A stretch of DNA of 64,000 nt, from positions 1,493,501-1,557,500 of the forward strand of contig NZ_OY760503.1 of NCBI RefSeq assembly GCF_963663645.1. The letters run 5' to 3'. Source of the stretch: an uncultured Trichococcus sp. (GTDB lineage: Bacteria > Bacillota > Bacilli > Lactobacillales > Aerococcaceae). The position numbers were made by a program, and so were the translations under genes. The stretch's first letter is position 1. Each line of letters begins with the position of its first letter. The notes under the pieces were generated by a model. That model had not been told where the DNA came from. It ran no database searches and worked only from the letters and a program-made list of their open reading frames with translations. This document shows, piece after piece, positions 47,019 through 55,255 of this stretch.

Positions 47019-47145
47019 TATACTCATTGAGGAACGGACATTAAAGTATCTATTCCTTTGACATGCGATCCACAATAATAGGCGGATCGAGTGCGATGTT
47101 CTATAATAGTAATGAGAATAACGCGAAGAAATGCGAGGGAATCGG

Positions 47146-48516
47146 ATGATACCGGAAGAAAGAATCAAGCAATTGAATGAAAAGAAAATAGCGTTGGAGC
47201 AGCCATATGTCGTCTACTGGATGCAGAGTTCGCAGCGGGCGGAATACAACCATGCCTTGGAATATGCCATCCGCCAGGCGAACCTGCTCGAGAAGCCGTT
47301 GGTCGTCTACTTCGGGATCACGGATGGTTTTCCGGAAGCCAATGGGCGCCACTATGCCTTCATGCTGGAAGGGCTGAAGGAAACAAAGGCCGCCTTGGAG
47401 CAACGCGGTATCCAAATGCTGATCCGGAAAATATCGCCGGAACAAGGAGCATTGGAAATTTCCGGATTGGCGGCCCTGTTGGTAATGGATCGCGGCTATC
47501 TGCGGATCGAGCGGCAATGGCGCGCTGCCTTGGCCGAGGGTGCCGAATGCGCCGTCGTCCAGGTCGAAAGCAACGTTGTTGTCCCAGTCGAATTGGCTTC
47601 TCCGAAAGAGGAATATTCCGCTGCGACTTTGCGCTCCAAACTGAAGAAAATCCTGCCGCATTGTTTGGCGCCATTGGAGGAGACCGTCTGCCAACATCCA
47701 TCACTCGCATTCGAGCTTCCGTTCGAGGCCTATGATGTTTCGGATACCGAAAAGGCCTTGGCCGGTTTGGCTATAGACCGCAGTGTCCCGCCCGTTTCGG
47801 ACTATATCGGCGGAACTGAGGAAGCCAAACGCTTGCTGGAGGATTTCATCGAAAATAAATTGGCAGGATACAGCGAACGGAAGAACCGTCCCGGCGAGTC
47901 CTTCACCTCCAACCTGAGTCCTTATCTCCATTTCGGCCAGATTTCACCGCTCTATATTTACCGCAGACTGATGGGGATGGACAGCGAAAGTCAGCAGAGT
48001 TTCCTCGAGGAACTGGTCGTCAGGCGGGAACTGGCCGTCAATTTCGTTTACTACAATGACCAATACGATTCCTATGCAGCCGTGCCGGATTGGGCCAAAA
48101 AGACGCTGGACAAGCACTTGGCGGATGAACGGGAATATTTGTATTCTTTGGAGGAATTGGAAGCGGCCAAGACCCATGACGACTATTGGAATGCCGCGCA
48201 GCTGGAGATGAACCTGACCGGTAAGATGCACGGGTATATGCGCATGTATTGGGCAAAAAAAATCTTGGAGTGGAGCAGCATGCCGGAGGAAGCCTATCGC
48301 AAAGCGATTTATCTGAACAACAAGTATTTGTTGGACGGCCGCGATCCGAACGGGTTTGCCGGAGTGAGCTGGTGCTTCGGAAAACACGACCGGCCGTGGG
48401 GAGAACGTGCCATCTTCGGCAATGTCCGTTTCATGAACGACAAAGGCCTGAAGCGCAAGTTTGATATGCAGCTGTATCTGGATCAGGTTGCGGAACGGGC
48501 ACGCAAACGCAACTAA
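47146..48516 (+). CDS. phr: Class II CPD photolyase (deoxyribodipyrimidine photolyase)
   Basis: 456 residues from ATG 47146 (GAGGGA upstream). The class II pattern is clear: VVYWMQSSQRAEYNHALEYAI at the N terminus, SNLSPYLHFGQISPLYIYRRL, EELVVRRELAVNFVYYN, MRMYWAKKILEWS and the FAD-region DGRDPNGFAGVSWCFGKHDRPWGERAIFG. It repairs cyclobutane pyrimidine dimers with blue light and FADH-. First gene of a one-strand group with DUF2238 (15 bases on) and heliorhodopsin. A -10 TATAAT is at about 47102. Confidence 0.95.
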   Translation: MIPEERIKQLNEKKIALEQPYVVYWMQSSQRAEYNHALEYAIRQANLLEKPLVVYFGITDGFPEANGRHYAFMLEGLKETKAALEQRGIQMLIRKISPEQGALEISGLAALLVMDRGYLRIERQWRAALAEGAECAVVQVESNVVVPVELASPKEEYSAATLRSKLKKILPHCLAPLEETVCQHPSLAFELPFEAYDVSDTEKALAGLAIDRSVPPVSDYIGGTEEAKRLLEDFIENKLAGYSERKNRPGESFTSNLSPYLHFGQISPLYIYRRLMGMDSESQQSFLEELVVRRELAVNFVYYNDQYDSYAAVPDWAKKTLDKHLADEREYLYSLEELEAAKTHDDYWNAAQLEMNLTGKMHGYMRMYWAKKILEWSSMPEEAYRKAIYLNNKYLLDGRDPNGFAGVSWCFGKHDRPWGERAIFGNVRFMNDKGLKRKFDMQLYLDQVAERARKRN

Positions 48517-48531
48517 AAGGGGGCGGAACGG

Positions 48532-49161
48532 ATGGCGAGAAACGGCAAAAAGGCAGAACCTCTGCATATAATCCTTTTGGTGCTTTTCGTTATAGCGTAC
48601 ATTTTTTCGGCCATCCAACCGCTGGACAGGCTGGCTTGGACAGGACAGATGACGCCTGCAATACTGCTCGTAGCGTTGCTGGTAGGGACGTACAGGAAGT
48701 TCCGTTTCAGCACCTTCGTCTACGTGATGGCTTTTCTGCATGCCTTATTGTTGCTGTACGGCGCGCACTACACTTACTCCCAGAATCCGTTGTTCAATCA
48801 ATTGAAGGAACAGTTCGCTTGGGAGCGCAATTACTTCGACAGGGTGGGGCACTTCGCCCAAGGGTTCGTGCCAGCTTTTATGGCCAAGGAATTTTTGTTG
48901 CGGGGCGGCTACGTCAAGAAAGGCAAACTGCTGATGCTTATCGTCATTCTGTCCTGCCTCGGCTTCAGCGCAGCTTATGAGCTGAGTGAATTCGCGATCG
49001 TCAAAATTATGGATGTGCCTCCCGATGATGTGATGGGGACACAGGGTGACGCCTTCGACAGCCTCTGGGATATGATTTGGGCCTTGATTGGTGCGAGCCT
49101 GGCGGTGTTCGTGTTCGGCCACTTTCACAACAACCAAATGGAACAGATGGGGGATGGTTAA
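48532..49161 (+). CDS. DUF2238 (YjdF-like) membrane protein
   Basis: 209 residues, six membrane helices. HIILLVLFVIAYIFSAIQPLDRLAW, ALLLLYGAHYTYSQNPLF, FDRVGHFAQGFVPAFMAKE and GDAFDSLWDMIWALIGASLAV mark the DUF2238 family, with conserved acidic and His residues (DRxGHF, DxxDxxWD) in or near the membrane. The function is unknown. It lies 15 bases after the photolyase gene and 93 bases before the heliorhodopsin gene with no terminator between, so all three are probably one transcript. Confidence 0.88.
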   Translation: MARNGKKAEPLHIILLVLFVIAYIFSAIQPLDRLAWTGQMTPAILLVALLVGTYRKFRFSTFVYVMAFLHALLLLYGAHYTYSQNPLFNQLKEQFAWERNYFDRVGHFAQGFVPAFMAKEFLLRGGYVKKGKLLMLIVILSCLGFSAAYELSEFAIVKIMDVPPDDVMGTQGDAFDSLWDMIWALIGASLAVFVFGHFHNNQMEQMGDG

Positions 49162-49254
49162 AGGCATTCCGATTGAAGAACAGTTTGATTCAACGAATGA
49201 GAATGGTCAATTGGCATTATTTTCCAGTCATTTTAGAAAGGAAGGTATATCATC

Positions 49255-50046
49255 ATGAAAGAGATCACGACAGAAAAACTACGGCGCTTCAATCTGATCA
49301 TGGGTGGACTCCACCTGATCCAAGCAGTCGCAATGCTGTTTTTGGCAACAAATGTCATCCAGAAAATCGGCGAGTTCAGTCCTGAAATCAGCCAATTCTA
49401 TTTGGCCTTCAATCCCGACACGCGCTCATTGGAGACTGCCTCGCGTGTCCTTTTCGAATTGCCGTTTGGATTCATGGTAGCTTCGTTTCTTTTCATTTCC
49501 GCCTTCGCGCATGCCTTGGTTTCTATTCCGAACAAGCTTAATGAAATCTATAATGCTGATTTGGCGAAGGGCATCAATAAATTTCGCTGGTTCGAGTATG
49601 CGCTCAGCTCGTCAATCATGATTGTCCTGATTGCGACGCTGTTCGGCATCTACGATATTGCTTCGCTCATTCTGATCTTCATCGTGAACGCCACCATGAA
49701 TCTCTTCGGGCTTGTGATGGAACAGTTGAATGTGGGACACTCAAAAGACAACATTGAGTGGGGACCGTTCATCTGGGGCTCGATTGCCGGAATCGCGCCT
49801 TGGATTGCCATCCTGCTCTACATGTTCGGGACCGGCAATTTCGGAGAGGTGCCTTGGTTTGTCTGGGCAATCGTCGGCACTTATTTTGTAGCTTTCAATA
49901 CTTTTCCGATCAACATGATTTTGCAGTACAAAAAAGTCGGGAAATGGGCGGACTACCTCTACGGGGAGCGGGTCTATATCGTGCTCAGTCTGGTTGCGAA
50001 ATCGATTCTTGCCTGGCTTGTGCTTTTCGGGGCGATGCAGCCATAA
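49255..50046 (+). CDS. Heliorhodopsin
   Basis: 263 residues, seven membrane helices. It matches heliorhodopsin 48C12 closely in helix C (RWFEYALSSSIMIVLIAT; Glu114 equals counterion Glu107 of 48C12) and in helix G (YIVLSLVAKSILAW), where Lys249 is the retinal-binding lysine. His20 and His86 correspond to the two conserved inner histidines. Further matches are IFIVNATMNLFG and SIAGIAPWIAILLY. The N terminus lies inside the cell in this family. Heliorhodopsins are light-driven sensors or regulators with a slow photocycle and no pumping. No retinal-synthesis gene (blh) is seen, so retinal may come from outside. Confidence 0.95.
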   Translation: MKEITTEKLRRFNLIMGGLHLIQAVAMLFLATNVIQKIGEFSPEISQFYLAFNPDTRSLETASRVLFELPFGFMVASFLFISAFAHALVSIPNKLNEIYNADLAKGINKFRWFEYALSSSIMIVLIATLFGIYDIASLILIFIVNATMNLFGLVMEQLNVGHSKDNIEWGPFIWGSIAGIAPWIAILLYMFGTGNFGEVPWFVWAIVGTYFVAFNTFPINMILQYKKVGKWADYLYGERVYIVLSLVAKSILAWLVLFGAMQP

Positions 50047-50188
50047 TTCAGGCAGGCTTAAGGCGTTGTCATTTACAAAAATATTACAGTATTTTCCGAT
50101 TCAGTTTACAATGGAAGTGTATATTAGGTGTGTGGAGGAAATGTGTTTTATTTCTGCTTTTACTTATATTTGAATGATATGCTTCAGC
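50047..50188 (+). other. Leader/sORF region between heliorhodopsin and terminator
   Basis: Contains GGAGG (50136-50140) followed 2 bases later by a 10-codon frame (MCFISAFTYI) and stop, ahead of a strong terminator. The spacing is too short for efficient initiation. It could be a short leader or a decayed start; no other gene is seen here. Confidence 0.3.
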
Positions 50189-50247
50189 CGGACAGGTTGG
50201 GCGTCCACCAGAAAGCTTCTGATGGATGCCCAACCTGTCCGTTTTTT
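50189..50247 (+). terminator. Terminator of the photolyase-heliorhodopsin unit
   Basis: A 19-bp stem with one wobble (50189-50207 with 50223-50241) is followed by T6. Confidence 0.92.
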
Positions 50248-50358
50248 GCGTCGTCAGCCAAGAATATCATTATTGGCAATCGCCGGCGACAAGGACTACA
50301 ATGGTTTTGAGTAATAATGCAGCGGGATTCAAAATGTCAGAAAGGAAAGGGAATCGCA

Positions 50359-50862
50359 ATGGATATGTATCAAGCCATCGTGGATGGATTTATCTGGTCA
50401 CTGCTTTGGGCTGCTGTCATCTCATTGACGGTCTGGAAGGCACCTCAGCAACTAGTGCATGACTACCCCAAGGAAATCCAAGCACTAGTGGTACTGCCTC
50501 CCATAAACAAGAAGGTATACAGATGGATCATCGTTCCGGCACTCGTCATTTTGGTCGGTTATCTGTTTATCAGCGTCATCGCAACGTACGGTGCTGCCGA
50601 AGTTGCGTTCTGGGTACCAATGCTGCATATTTTCATCATGTGCATGGTCTGGAATAGTGTCGATCTGCTTGTCATGGATTGGCTGATTTTTTGCACGATT
50701 CAGCCGAAATTTATGATTCTGCCGGGCACCGAGGGGTATCCAGCCTATAAGGACTACTACTTCCATTTCCGGGGTTTTCTGATCGGATGTGCTTACTCGG
50801 TGATCGGTGGAGTTGTCTGCGGCGGCATCGTCTACACGCTCCTGAAATTGTTTTTTTGGTAA
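50359..50862 (+). CDS. Hypothetical membrane protein
   Basis: 167 residues from ATG 50359 (AAAGGAAAGGGA upstream). Four membrane helices: YQAIVDGFIWSLLWAAVISLTVW, WIIVPALVILVGYLFISVIA, AFWVPMLHIFIMCMVWNSVDLLVMDWLIF and GFLIGCAYSVIGGVVCGGIVYTLL, with a soluble stretch VHDYPKEIQ after the first. The motif NSVDLLVMDW and PGTEGYPAYKDYYFHFRGF look conserved, but I do not know the family's role. A terminator separates it from heliorhodopsin. Confidence 0.7.
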   Translation: MDMYQAIVDGFIWSLLWAAVISLTVWKAPQQLVHDYPKEIQALVVLPPINKKVYRWIIVPALVILVGYLFISVIATYGAAEVAFWVPMLHIFIMCMVWNSVDLLVMDWLIFCTIQPKFMILPGTEGYPAYKDYYFHFRGFLIGCAYSVIGGVVCGGIVYTLLKLFFW

Positions 50863-50891
50863 AGATGTAATTGAATTGAGGGGGAAATCAG

Positions 50892-51140
50892 ATGAAAGAA
50901 CTGCAGCAAATTCCCGGCATCGGGCCGAAGCTGGCGGCCACTCTTGTCTCATTGGGCATAAATACAATCGCTGATCTGCGGGACAAGGATCCAAAGGAAC
51001 TCTATGAGCGTTTGAACCGGATAACCGGCCAGCGTCAGGATCCCTGCGTACTGTACACTTTCCGCTGCGCCGTCTATTATGCGACCGAACCGAATCCGGA
51101 TCCCGAAAAGTTGAAGTGGTGGAACTGGAAAAACGTATAG
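50892..51140 (+). CDS. Helix-hairpin-helix protein of the Cdd1 (pathogenicity locus) family
   Basis: 82 residues with GAGGGGG upstream. LQQIPGIGPKLAATLVSLGINTIADLRDKDPKELYERL is a helix-hairpin-helix DNA-binding domain, followed by TGQRQDPCVLYTFRCAVYYA and KWWNWKN, the usual end of this small family. It probably binds DNA non-specifically; the biological role is unknown. It lies 29 bases after the membrane protein gene. Confidence 0.85.
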   Translation: MKELQQIPGIGPKLAATLVSLGINTIADLRDKDPKELYERLNRITGQRQDPCVLYTFRCAVYYATEPNPDPEKLKWWNWKNV

Positions 51141-51167
51141 GTCAGCCAAATTGTCTTCTTTACTATA

Positions 51168-51187
51168 TATACCTATAGGGGTATAAT
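51168..51187 (+). promoter_or_regulatory. CsoR/CstR-like operator overlapping a -10 box
   Basis: TATACCTATAGGGGTATA (51168-51185) is a near-palindrome with TACC/GGTA half-sites as in CsoR-family operators. TATAAT (51182-51187) overlaps its right arm. It lies about 50 bases upstream of the AhpD-like gene. No CsoR or CstR gene is in the window. Confidence 0.45.
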
Positions 51188-51235
51188 GGTTTTTAACGAA
51201 TCTGGCGAAGCCCTACATGAGTAAAGGAGAAAAAA

Positions 51236-51829
51236 ATGGCGCAGGAATTCTACAAGAAAATATACTCGGTGCGGGAATTTTATACGATTTTGTATGAAGG
51301 GGTCCGCACAATGAAATACATGATCAAGGCCAAAAAGAAAAAAGAATTAAGTCCGGAATTCATCGAAAGGATCATGTTGGGGGTGACGGAAGTCAATGGC
51401 TGCGAAGTTTGCTCCTATGCCCACACGAAGATGGCTCTCGAGCAGGGGATGGCTGCGGAAGAAATCCAGCAATTGTTGGCGGGATCCGCCGATGAAATCC
51501 CTGTTGACGAAATGCCTGCTTACCTTTTCGCCCAGCATTATGCCGACCGGAGAGGCTATCCCACCGAAGAATCCTGGGATCGGATCGTTTCGCTTTACGG
51601 GGAAGACAAAGCCAAAGGGATTTTGGGCGCCATTCGGGCCATCATGGTCGGCAATGCGCATGGGATCGCAATTAGTGCCTTTATGAGCCGCTTGAAGGGC
51701 AAAGCTGTCAAAAAGAGCAGTCTGTTGTATGAATTAACGATGATGCTGAGCATCGTTGTCTATCTGCCGCTGACTTTGCTTCAAGCGGTGATTGACGGCC
51801 TGTTCAAAAGGCCAATCATCAGTTTCTGA
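51236..51829 (+). CDS. Carboxymuconolactone decarboxylase/AhpD-family protein
   Basis: 197 residues; AAAGGAG precedes ATG. ERIMLGVTEVNGCEVCSYAHTKMALEQGM contains the AhpD-type CxxC (CEVC) with its His three residues on and a proton-relay Glu before it. The protein is longer than AhpD, with a C-terminal hydrophobic helix (LTMMLSIVVYLPLTLLQAV) that may anchor it to the membrane. It is probably a thiol peroxidase or disulfide reductase-like enzyme; a CsoR-like site upstream suggests control by reactive sulfur or metal. Confidence 0.85.
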   Translation: MAQEFYKKIYSVREFYTILYEGVRTMKYMIKAKKKKELSPEFIERIMLGVTEVNGCEVCSYAHTKMALEQGMAAEEIQQLLAGSADEIPVDEMPAYLFAQHYADRRGYPTEESWDRIVSLYGEDKAKGILGAIRAIMVGNAHGIAISAFMSRLKGKAVKKSSLLYELTMMLSIVVYLPLTLLQAVIDGLFKRPIISF

Positions 51830-51876
51830 AAATACTACTGGACTAAAATCATTCTGTTTGTGGATAATGAAAAATA

Positions 51877-51920
51877 ATAAGCTGTGGAAAACCATTTCGA
51901 ATGGCTTTTCCACAGCTTAT
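51877..51920. terminator. Bidirectional terminator between the AhpD-like gene and nadC
   Basis: A 19-bp stem with a single C bulge (51877-51895 with 51901-51920, TTCGA loop). On the minus strand T-rich sequence (TTATTATTTTTC) follows. Confidence 0.9.
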
Positions 51921-51947
51921 CTGCGTTTAAATGGGTATAACTTTCCG

Positions 51948-52784
51948 TCAGATCCGTTCCAGGTTCTTCAGCGACAGATCGAGGATCGCGGAAGAGTGGG
52001 TCAGGGCGCCTGATGAAAGGTAATCCACTCCGGTATCGCGCAAGGCGGCGATGTTTTCAGCAGTGAGGTTACCGGAGCACTCCACCAAGGCGCGACCGTC
52101 AATCAAACGGACGGCTTCCTTCATATCCGCCGGAGTCATATTGTCCAGCATGATGATTTCGGCCCTCGCCTCGAGTGCTTCTTTTACCATATCCAGGTTT
52201 TCCACCTCGACTTCGATCTTATGCACAAAGGAGGCATAAGATCGAGCCGCTGCGACAGCCTGCTTGATACCGCCTGCAGCGGCGATGTGGTTGTCCTTCA
52301 GCATGACACCGTCGGACAGACTGAAGCGGTGATTTTGACCGCCGCCGACTTTCACGGCATATTTTTCGAAAATCCGGTTGTTAGGCGTCGTTTTGCGGGT
52401 GTCGAGTAGCGTGATGCCGCTGCCCTCCAGCAAATCGACGATTTTTCGGGTATGCGTGGCGATGCCGCTCATGCGCTGGAGATAGTTCAGTGCGGTGCGT
52501 TCGCCTGACAGAATGACCCGGATGTCGCCGATCACTTCGGCCAAAAGATCTCCCGATTTGACGGAATCGCCGTCTTGGCAATGAAAAATCACTTCGGTCG
52601 TATCGTCGAGTAGGGCGAAGGTCCTGGCAAAGACGTCCAGCCCTGCAATGATGCCTTCCTGTTTGCACAACAGCTGCGCTCGGCCTTTTGTGTATGCCTT
52701 GATGATGGCGTTGATTGAGATATCCTCAGTAGGGATATCTTCCTGCAGCGCCGCCAAAATCAGATGATCCATATTACTTTGCAT
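51948..52784 (-). CDS. nadC: Nicotinate-nucleotide pyrophosphorylase (quinolinate phosphoribosyltransferase)
   Basis: 278 residues. ALQEDIPTEDISINAI, LSGERTALNYLQRMSGIATHTRKIV, LLDTRKTTPNNRIFEKYAVKVGGGQNHRFSLSDGVMLKDNHI and VEVENLDMVKEAL are typical NadC motifs with PRPP and quinolinate-binding Arg/Lys/His. It makes nicotinate mononucleotide from quinolinate. Last gene of nadABC; its start overlaps the nadB end by 11 bases. Confidence 0.96.
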   Translation of the reverse strand: MQSNMDHLILAALQEDIPTEDISINAIIKAYTKGRAQLLCKQEGIIAGLDVFARTFALLDDTTEVIFHCQDGDSVKSGDLLAEVIGDIRVILSGERTALNYLQRMSGIATHTRKIVDLLEGSGITLLDTRKTTPNNRIFEKYAVKVGGGQNHRFSLSDGVMLKDNHIAAAGGIKQAVAAARSYASFVHKIEVEVENLDMVKEALEARAEIIMLDNMTPADMKEAVRLIDGRALVECSGNLTAENIAALRDTGVDYLSSGALTHSSAILDLSLKNLERI

Positions 52785-54054
52785 GAGCTTCCTCCTCGAT
52801 TCCGATTTCTTCCAATAGTTTTCTGTTTGCTTCCGTCAAGCCATCCTTGATGGATCGGGCATCCGGCTCGGGAAAAGGATAAGGAAGCGCGCGTTGGAGT
52901 GACGCATCGATGGCTTGGGCGGCGCGCTTGCTGAAGACTAAGCTTTCCAACAGCGAATTGCTCGCCAGGCGGTTCTTCCCGTGAACGCCGTTGCAGCTCG
53001 TTTCCCCTGCGGCATACAAGTTAGCCAGCGAAGTTTTGCTTTGCAGATCCACTTCGATGCCGCCCATGAAGTAATGCTGGGCGGGCACGACTGGGATATA
53101 ATCTTCAACCAAATCATAACCTTCCTGCAGGCAGTGGGCGTGGATGCCCGGGAACCTTTCGGAGATCGATCCCTCCACGTGATCTTTCAGGAACATCCGG
53201 ACATAGGGCAAGCGGTCCTTCTCCATCTGGGCGTATATCGCTTTCGTCAGCAGGTCGCGCGGCAAAAGTTCATCAGCGAAGCGATTGCCGTCCTTGCCGA
53301 CAAGGATGGCGCCTTCCCCACGCAGCGATTCCGACATCAGGAAAGCTCTCCCTGGACGTCCGGTATACAACGAAGTGGGGTGAATCTGGACATAATTCAT
53401 GTCCTTGACGCGGATGCCGTGCTTCAACGCAACGGCGATGGCGTCGCCTGTCAAATGCGCGAAGTTGGTCGTTTTACTGAACAGGCCGCCGATGCCACCG
53501 GTGGCGAGCAGAGTGGACTGTGCATAAACGTTGGATAACTTTCCGGACTGGTCGCGGAGCACCGCGCCATGGCAACGGTCGCCGGCAACCAAAAGATCGA
53601 CAAGCGTGCTGTTTTCCAGGATGCTCACATTTTTCAGCTCTTTCACCCGTGCAATCAGTTTGCTGTTGATTTCCTTGCCGGTCATATCTTTGCAGTGCAG
53701 GATCCGGGCTCTGGAGTGGGCGCCTTCCTTGGTATAGGAGAAACCGGCTCCCTTTTTGTCGAAGGCGACGCCCAAACCGATCAGATCCGCGATGATTTCC
53801 TGAGAGGACCGGATCATGGCGGTGACGGCCGCTTCGTTGTTTTCGTAATGGCCGGCACGCAACGTGTCCTCCATAAAAGGCTCAAAATCCGTCTCGTCGC
53901 GCTGAACGCAGATGCCGCCTTGGGCAAGGAAGGAGTCGTTGTCTTCCAAAGTCCCCTTGGTGACGATCAGGATTTGTTTGTTACTGTCGAGATTGAGGGC
54001 CGCAAAAAGTCCGGCAACGCCCGTTCCGATGATAAGGACATCATAGTTGCGCAT
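52774..54054 (-). CDS. nadB: L-aspartate oxidase
   Basis: 426 residues. FAD site YDVLIIGTGVAGLFAALNLDSNKQIL, FLAQGGICVQRDETD, HSRARILHCKDMTGKEI, VQIHPTSLYTGRPGRAFLMSESLRGEGAILV and the late AAGETSCNGVHGKNRLASNSLLESLVF. The protein is shorter than E. coli NadB because the C-terminal helical domain is reduced, as in many Firmicutes. It oxidises aspartate to iminoaspartate for NadA. Overlaps nadA by 14 and nadC by 11 bases. Confidence 0.95.
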   Translation of the reverse strand: MRNYDVLIIGTGVAGLFAALNLDSNKQILIVTKGTLEDNDSFLAQGGICVQRDETDFEPFMEDTLRAGHYENNEAAVTAMIRSSQEIIADLIGLGVAFDKKGAGFSYTKEGAHSRARILHCKDMTGKEINSKLIARVKELKNVSILENSTLVDLLVAGDRCHGAVLRDQSGKLSNVYAQSTLLATGGIGGLFSKTTNFAHLTGDAIAVALKHGIRVKDMNYVQIHPTSLYTGRPGRAFLMSESLRGEGAILVGKDGNRFADELLPRDLLTKAIYAQMEKDRLPYVRMFLKDHVEGSISERFPGIHAHCLQEGYDLVEDYIPVVPAQHYFMGGIEVDLQSKTSLANLYAAGETSCNGVHGKNRLASNSLLESLVFSKRAAQAIDASLQRALPYPFPEPDARSIKDGLTEANRKLLEEIGIEEEAHAK

Positions 54055-54970
54055 GGGTCTTCACCTCGGCCAATTTCATCATCCGTTCCAACGGTTGCAG
54101 TCCTTTTATGCGCAACGATTCATCCATTTCCACGGCAGGTTCGAACGTTTCCAGAGCATAGATGATCTTCTCCACGGTGTTCAGTTTCATATCGGGACAG
54201 ACCTGCCCGATTGAAGGGGCATGGAAGCTTTTGCCCGGCGAACGTTTCTCCATGTCATGGATGACGCCGATTTCCGTGCAGATGATGAAATCCTGGGATG
54301 GGCTCTTTTCGGCATAAGCGACGAGGTCCGATGTGCTGCCGACGAAGTCCGCCAAATCAAGAATTTCCTCCTTGCATTCCGGATGCGCCAGGATTTCAGC
54401 TTGCGGCAAGTCGCGTTTCATCTTCAGGACATCAACAACGCGAATGCTGGTGTGGATCGGGCAGTAACCGTCATTGAAGAGAAACGTCTTCTCGGGAAGC
54501 TGATGCGAAATGTATCTGCCTAGGTGCTCATCGGGAATGAAGTAGATATAGCGGTTGGGTAGGGCGGCGATGACGTTTTTCGCATTTGATGAAGTGACGC
54601 AGACATCGGCGTGGGCTTTGATTTCAGCGGTGGAATTGATGTAGCAGACGACAGCCACGTCTTCGTAAGTTTCGCGGATTTTCTGGATGTCGCGGATCTT
54701 GACCATGTGGGCCATCGGACAATCCGCTTTCAGATCGGGCATCAGGACGACTTTCTCCGGATTCAGCATCTTCGCGCTTTCGCCCATGAAGGCCACGCCG
54801 CAGAAAACGATCACTTTTTCCGTGACCTGTGCTGCAATTTTGCTCAAATAATACGAATCCCCGATAAAATCTGCGATATCTTGAACGGATCCAGGAACGT
54901 AGTAGTGTGCGAGAATGACGGCATCTTTTTCTGCTTTCAGCTGCAATATTCTTTCCGTAAGTTCATCCAT
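54041..54970 (-). CDS. nadA: Quinolinate synthase
   Basis: 309 residues from ATG 54970; the longer in-frame start at 55018 lacks a ribosome site. ILAHYYVPGSVQDIADFIGDSYYLS, FCGVAFMGESAKMLNPEKVVLMPDLKADCPMAH, VCYINSTAEIKAHADVCVTSSNA and HPECKEEI carry the cysteines that bind the [4Fe-4S] centre. It condenses iminoaspartate with dihydroxyacetone phosphate. First gene of the minus-strand nadABC operon, preceded by a NiaR-like operator. Confidence 0.96.
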   Translation of the reverse strand: MDELTERILQLKAEKDAVILAHYYVPGSVQDIADFIGDSYYLSKIAAQVTEKVIVFCGVAFMGESAKMLNPEKVVLMPDLKADCPMAHMVKIRDIQKIRETYEDVAVVCYINSTAEIKAHADVCVTSSNAKNVIAALPNRYIYFIPDEHLGRYISHQLPEKTFLFNDGYCPIHTSIRVVDVLKMKRDLPQAEILAHPECKEEILDLADFVGSTSDLVAYAEKSPSQDFIICTEIGVIHDMEKRSPGKSFHAPSIGQVCPDMKLNTVEKIIYALETFEPAVEMDESLRIKGLQPLERMMKLAEVKTHAQL

Positions 54971-55028
54971 TGTTGCGACCCCTTTTTTATGATAGTTTAA
55001 TGAAAATGAATATATCACGTAACTTTAC

Positions 55029-55044
55029 AGGTGTCAAGACACCT
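55029..55044. promoter_or_regulatory. NiaR-type operator of nadABC
   Basis: AGGTGTCAAGACACCT is a perfect 7-bp inverted repeat around AA, like the NiaR (YrxA) sites of Firmicutes NAD genes. It lies 59 bp upstream of the nadA start. NiaR represses these genes when niacin is present. Confidence 0.7.
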
Positions 55045-55060
55045 TTTGAAGGTGGAAAGG

Positions 55061-55200
55061 TGCCGAACTCCGGTGAGCGAAGGCTTCGCCGGAGTTCGGG
55101 GAACATTCCTGTTGCGTACTCCGATGAGTGCAGCTTCGCCGTAGTTGCTGCCGAAGGTTAGCGATGTCCTCCGGTGAGCGTACCCGTCACCGGAGCTGTG
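55061..55200. repeat. Tandem array, about 51-bp unit, 3 copies (CTCCGG hairpins)
   Basis: Units start at 55067, 55118 and 55168 with AACTCCGGTGAGCG...CCGGAGTT-type hairpins and linkers such as CATTCCTGTTGCG. Unit 2 is diverged in one arm. The same family recurs at 58250-58400. It lies upstream of nadA, beyond the operator. Confidence 0.8.
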
Positions 55201-55255
55201 CAATGTTTTTCCATTTTCTTCCAGACGGAGGGCACCACGTTCGTATGCACAACGA

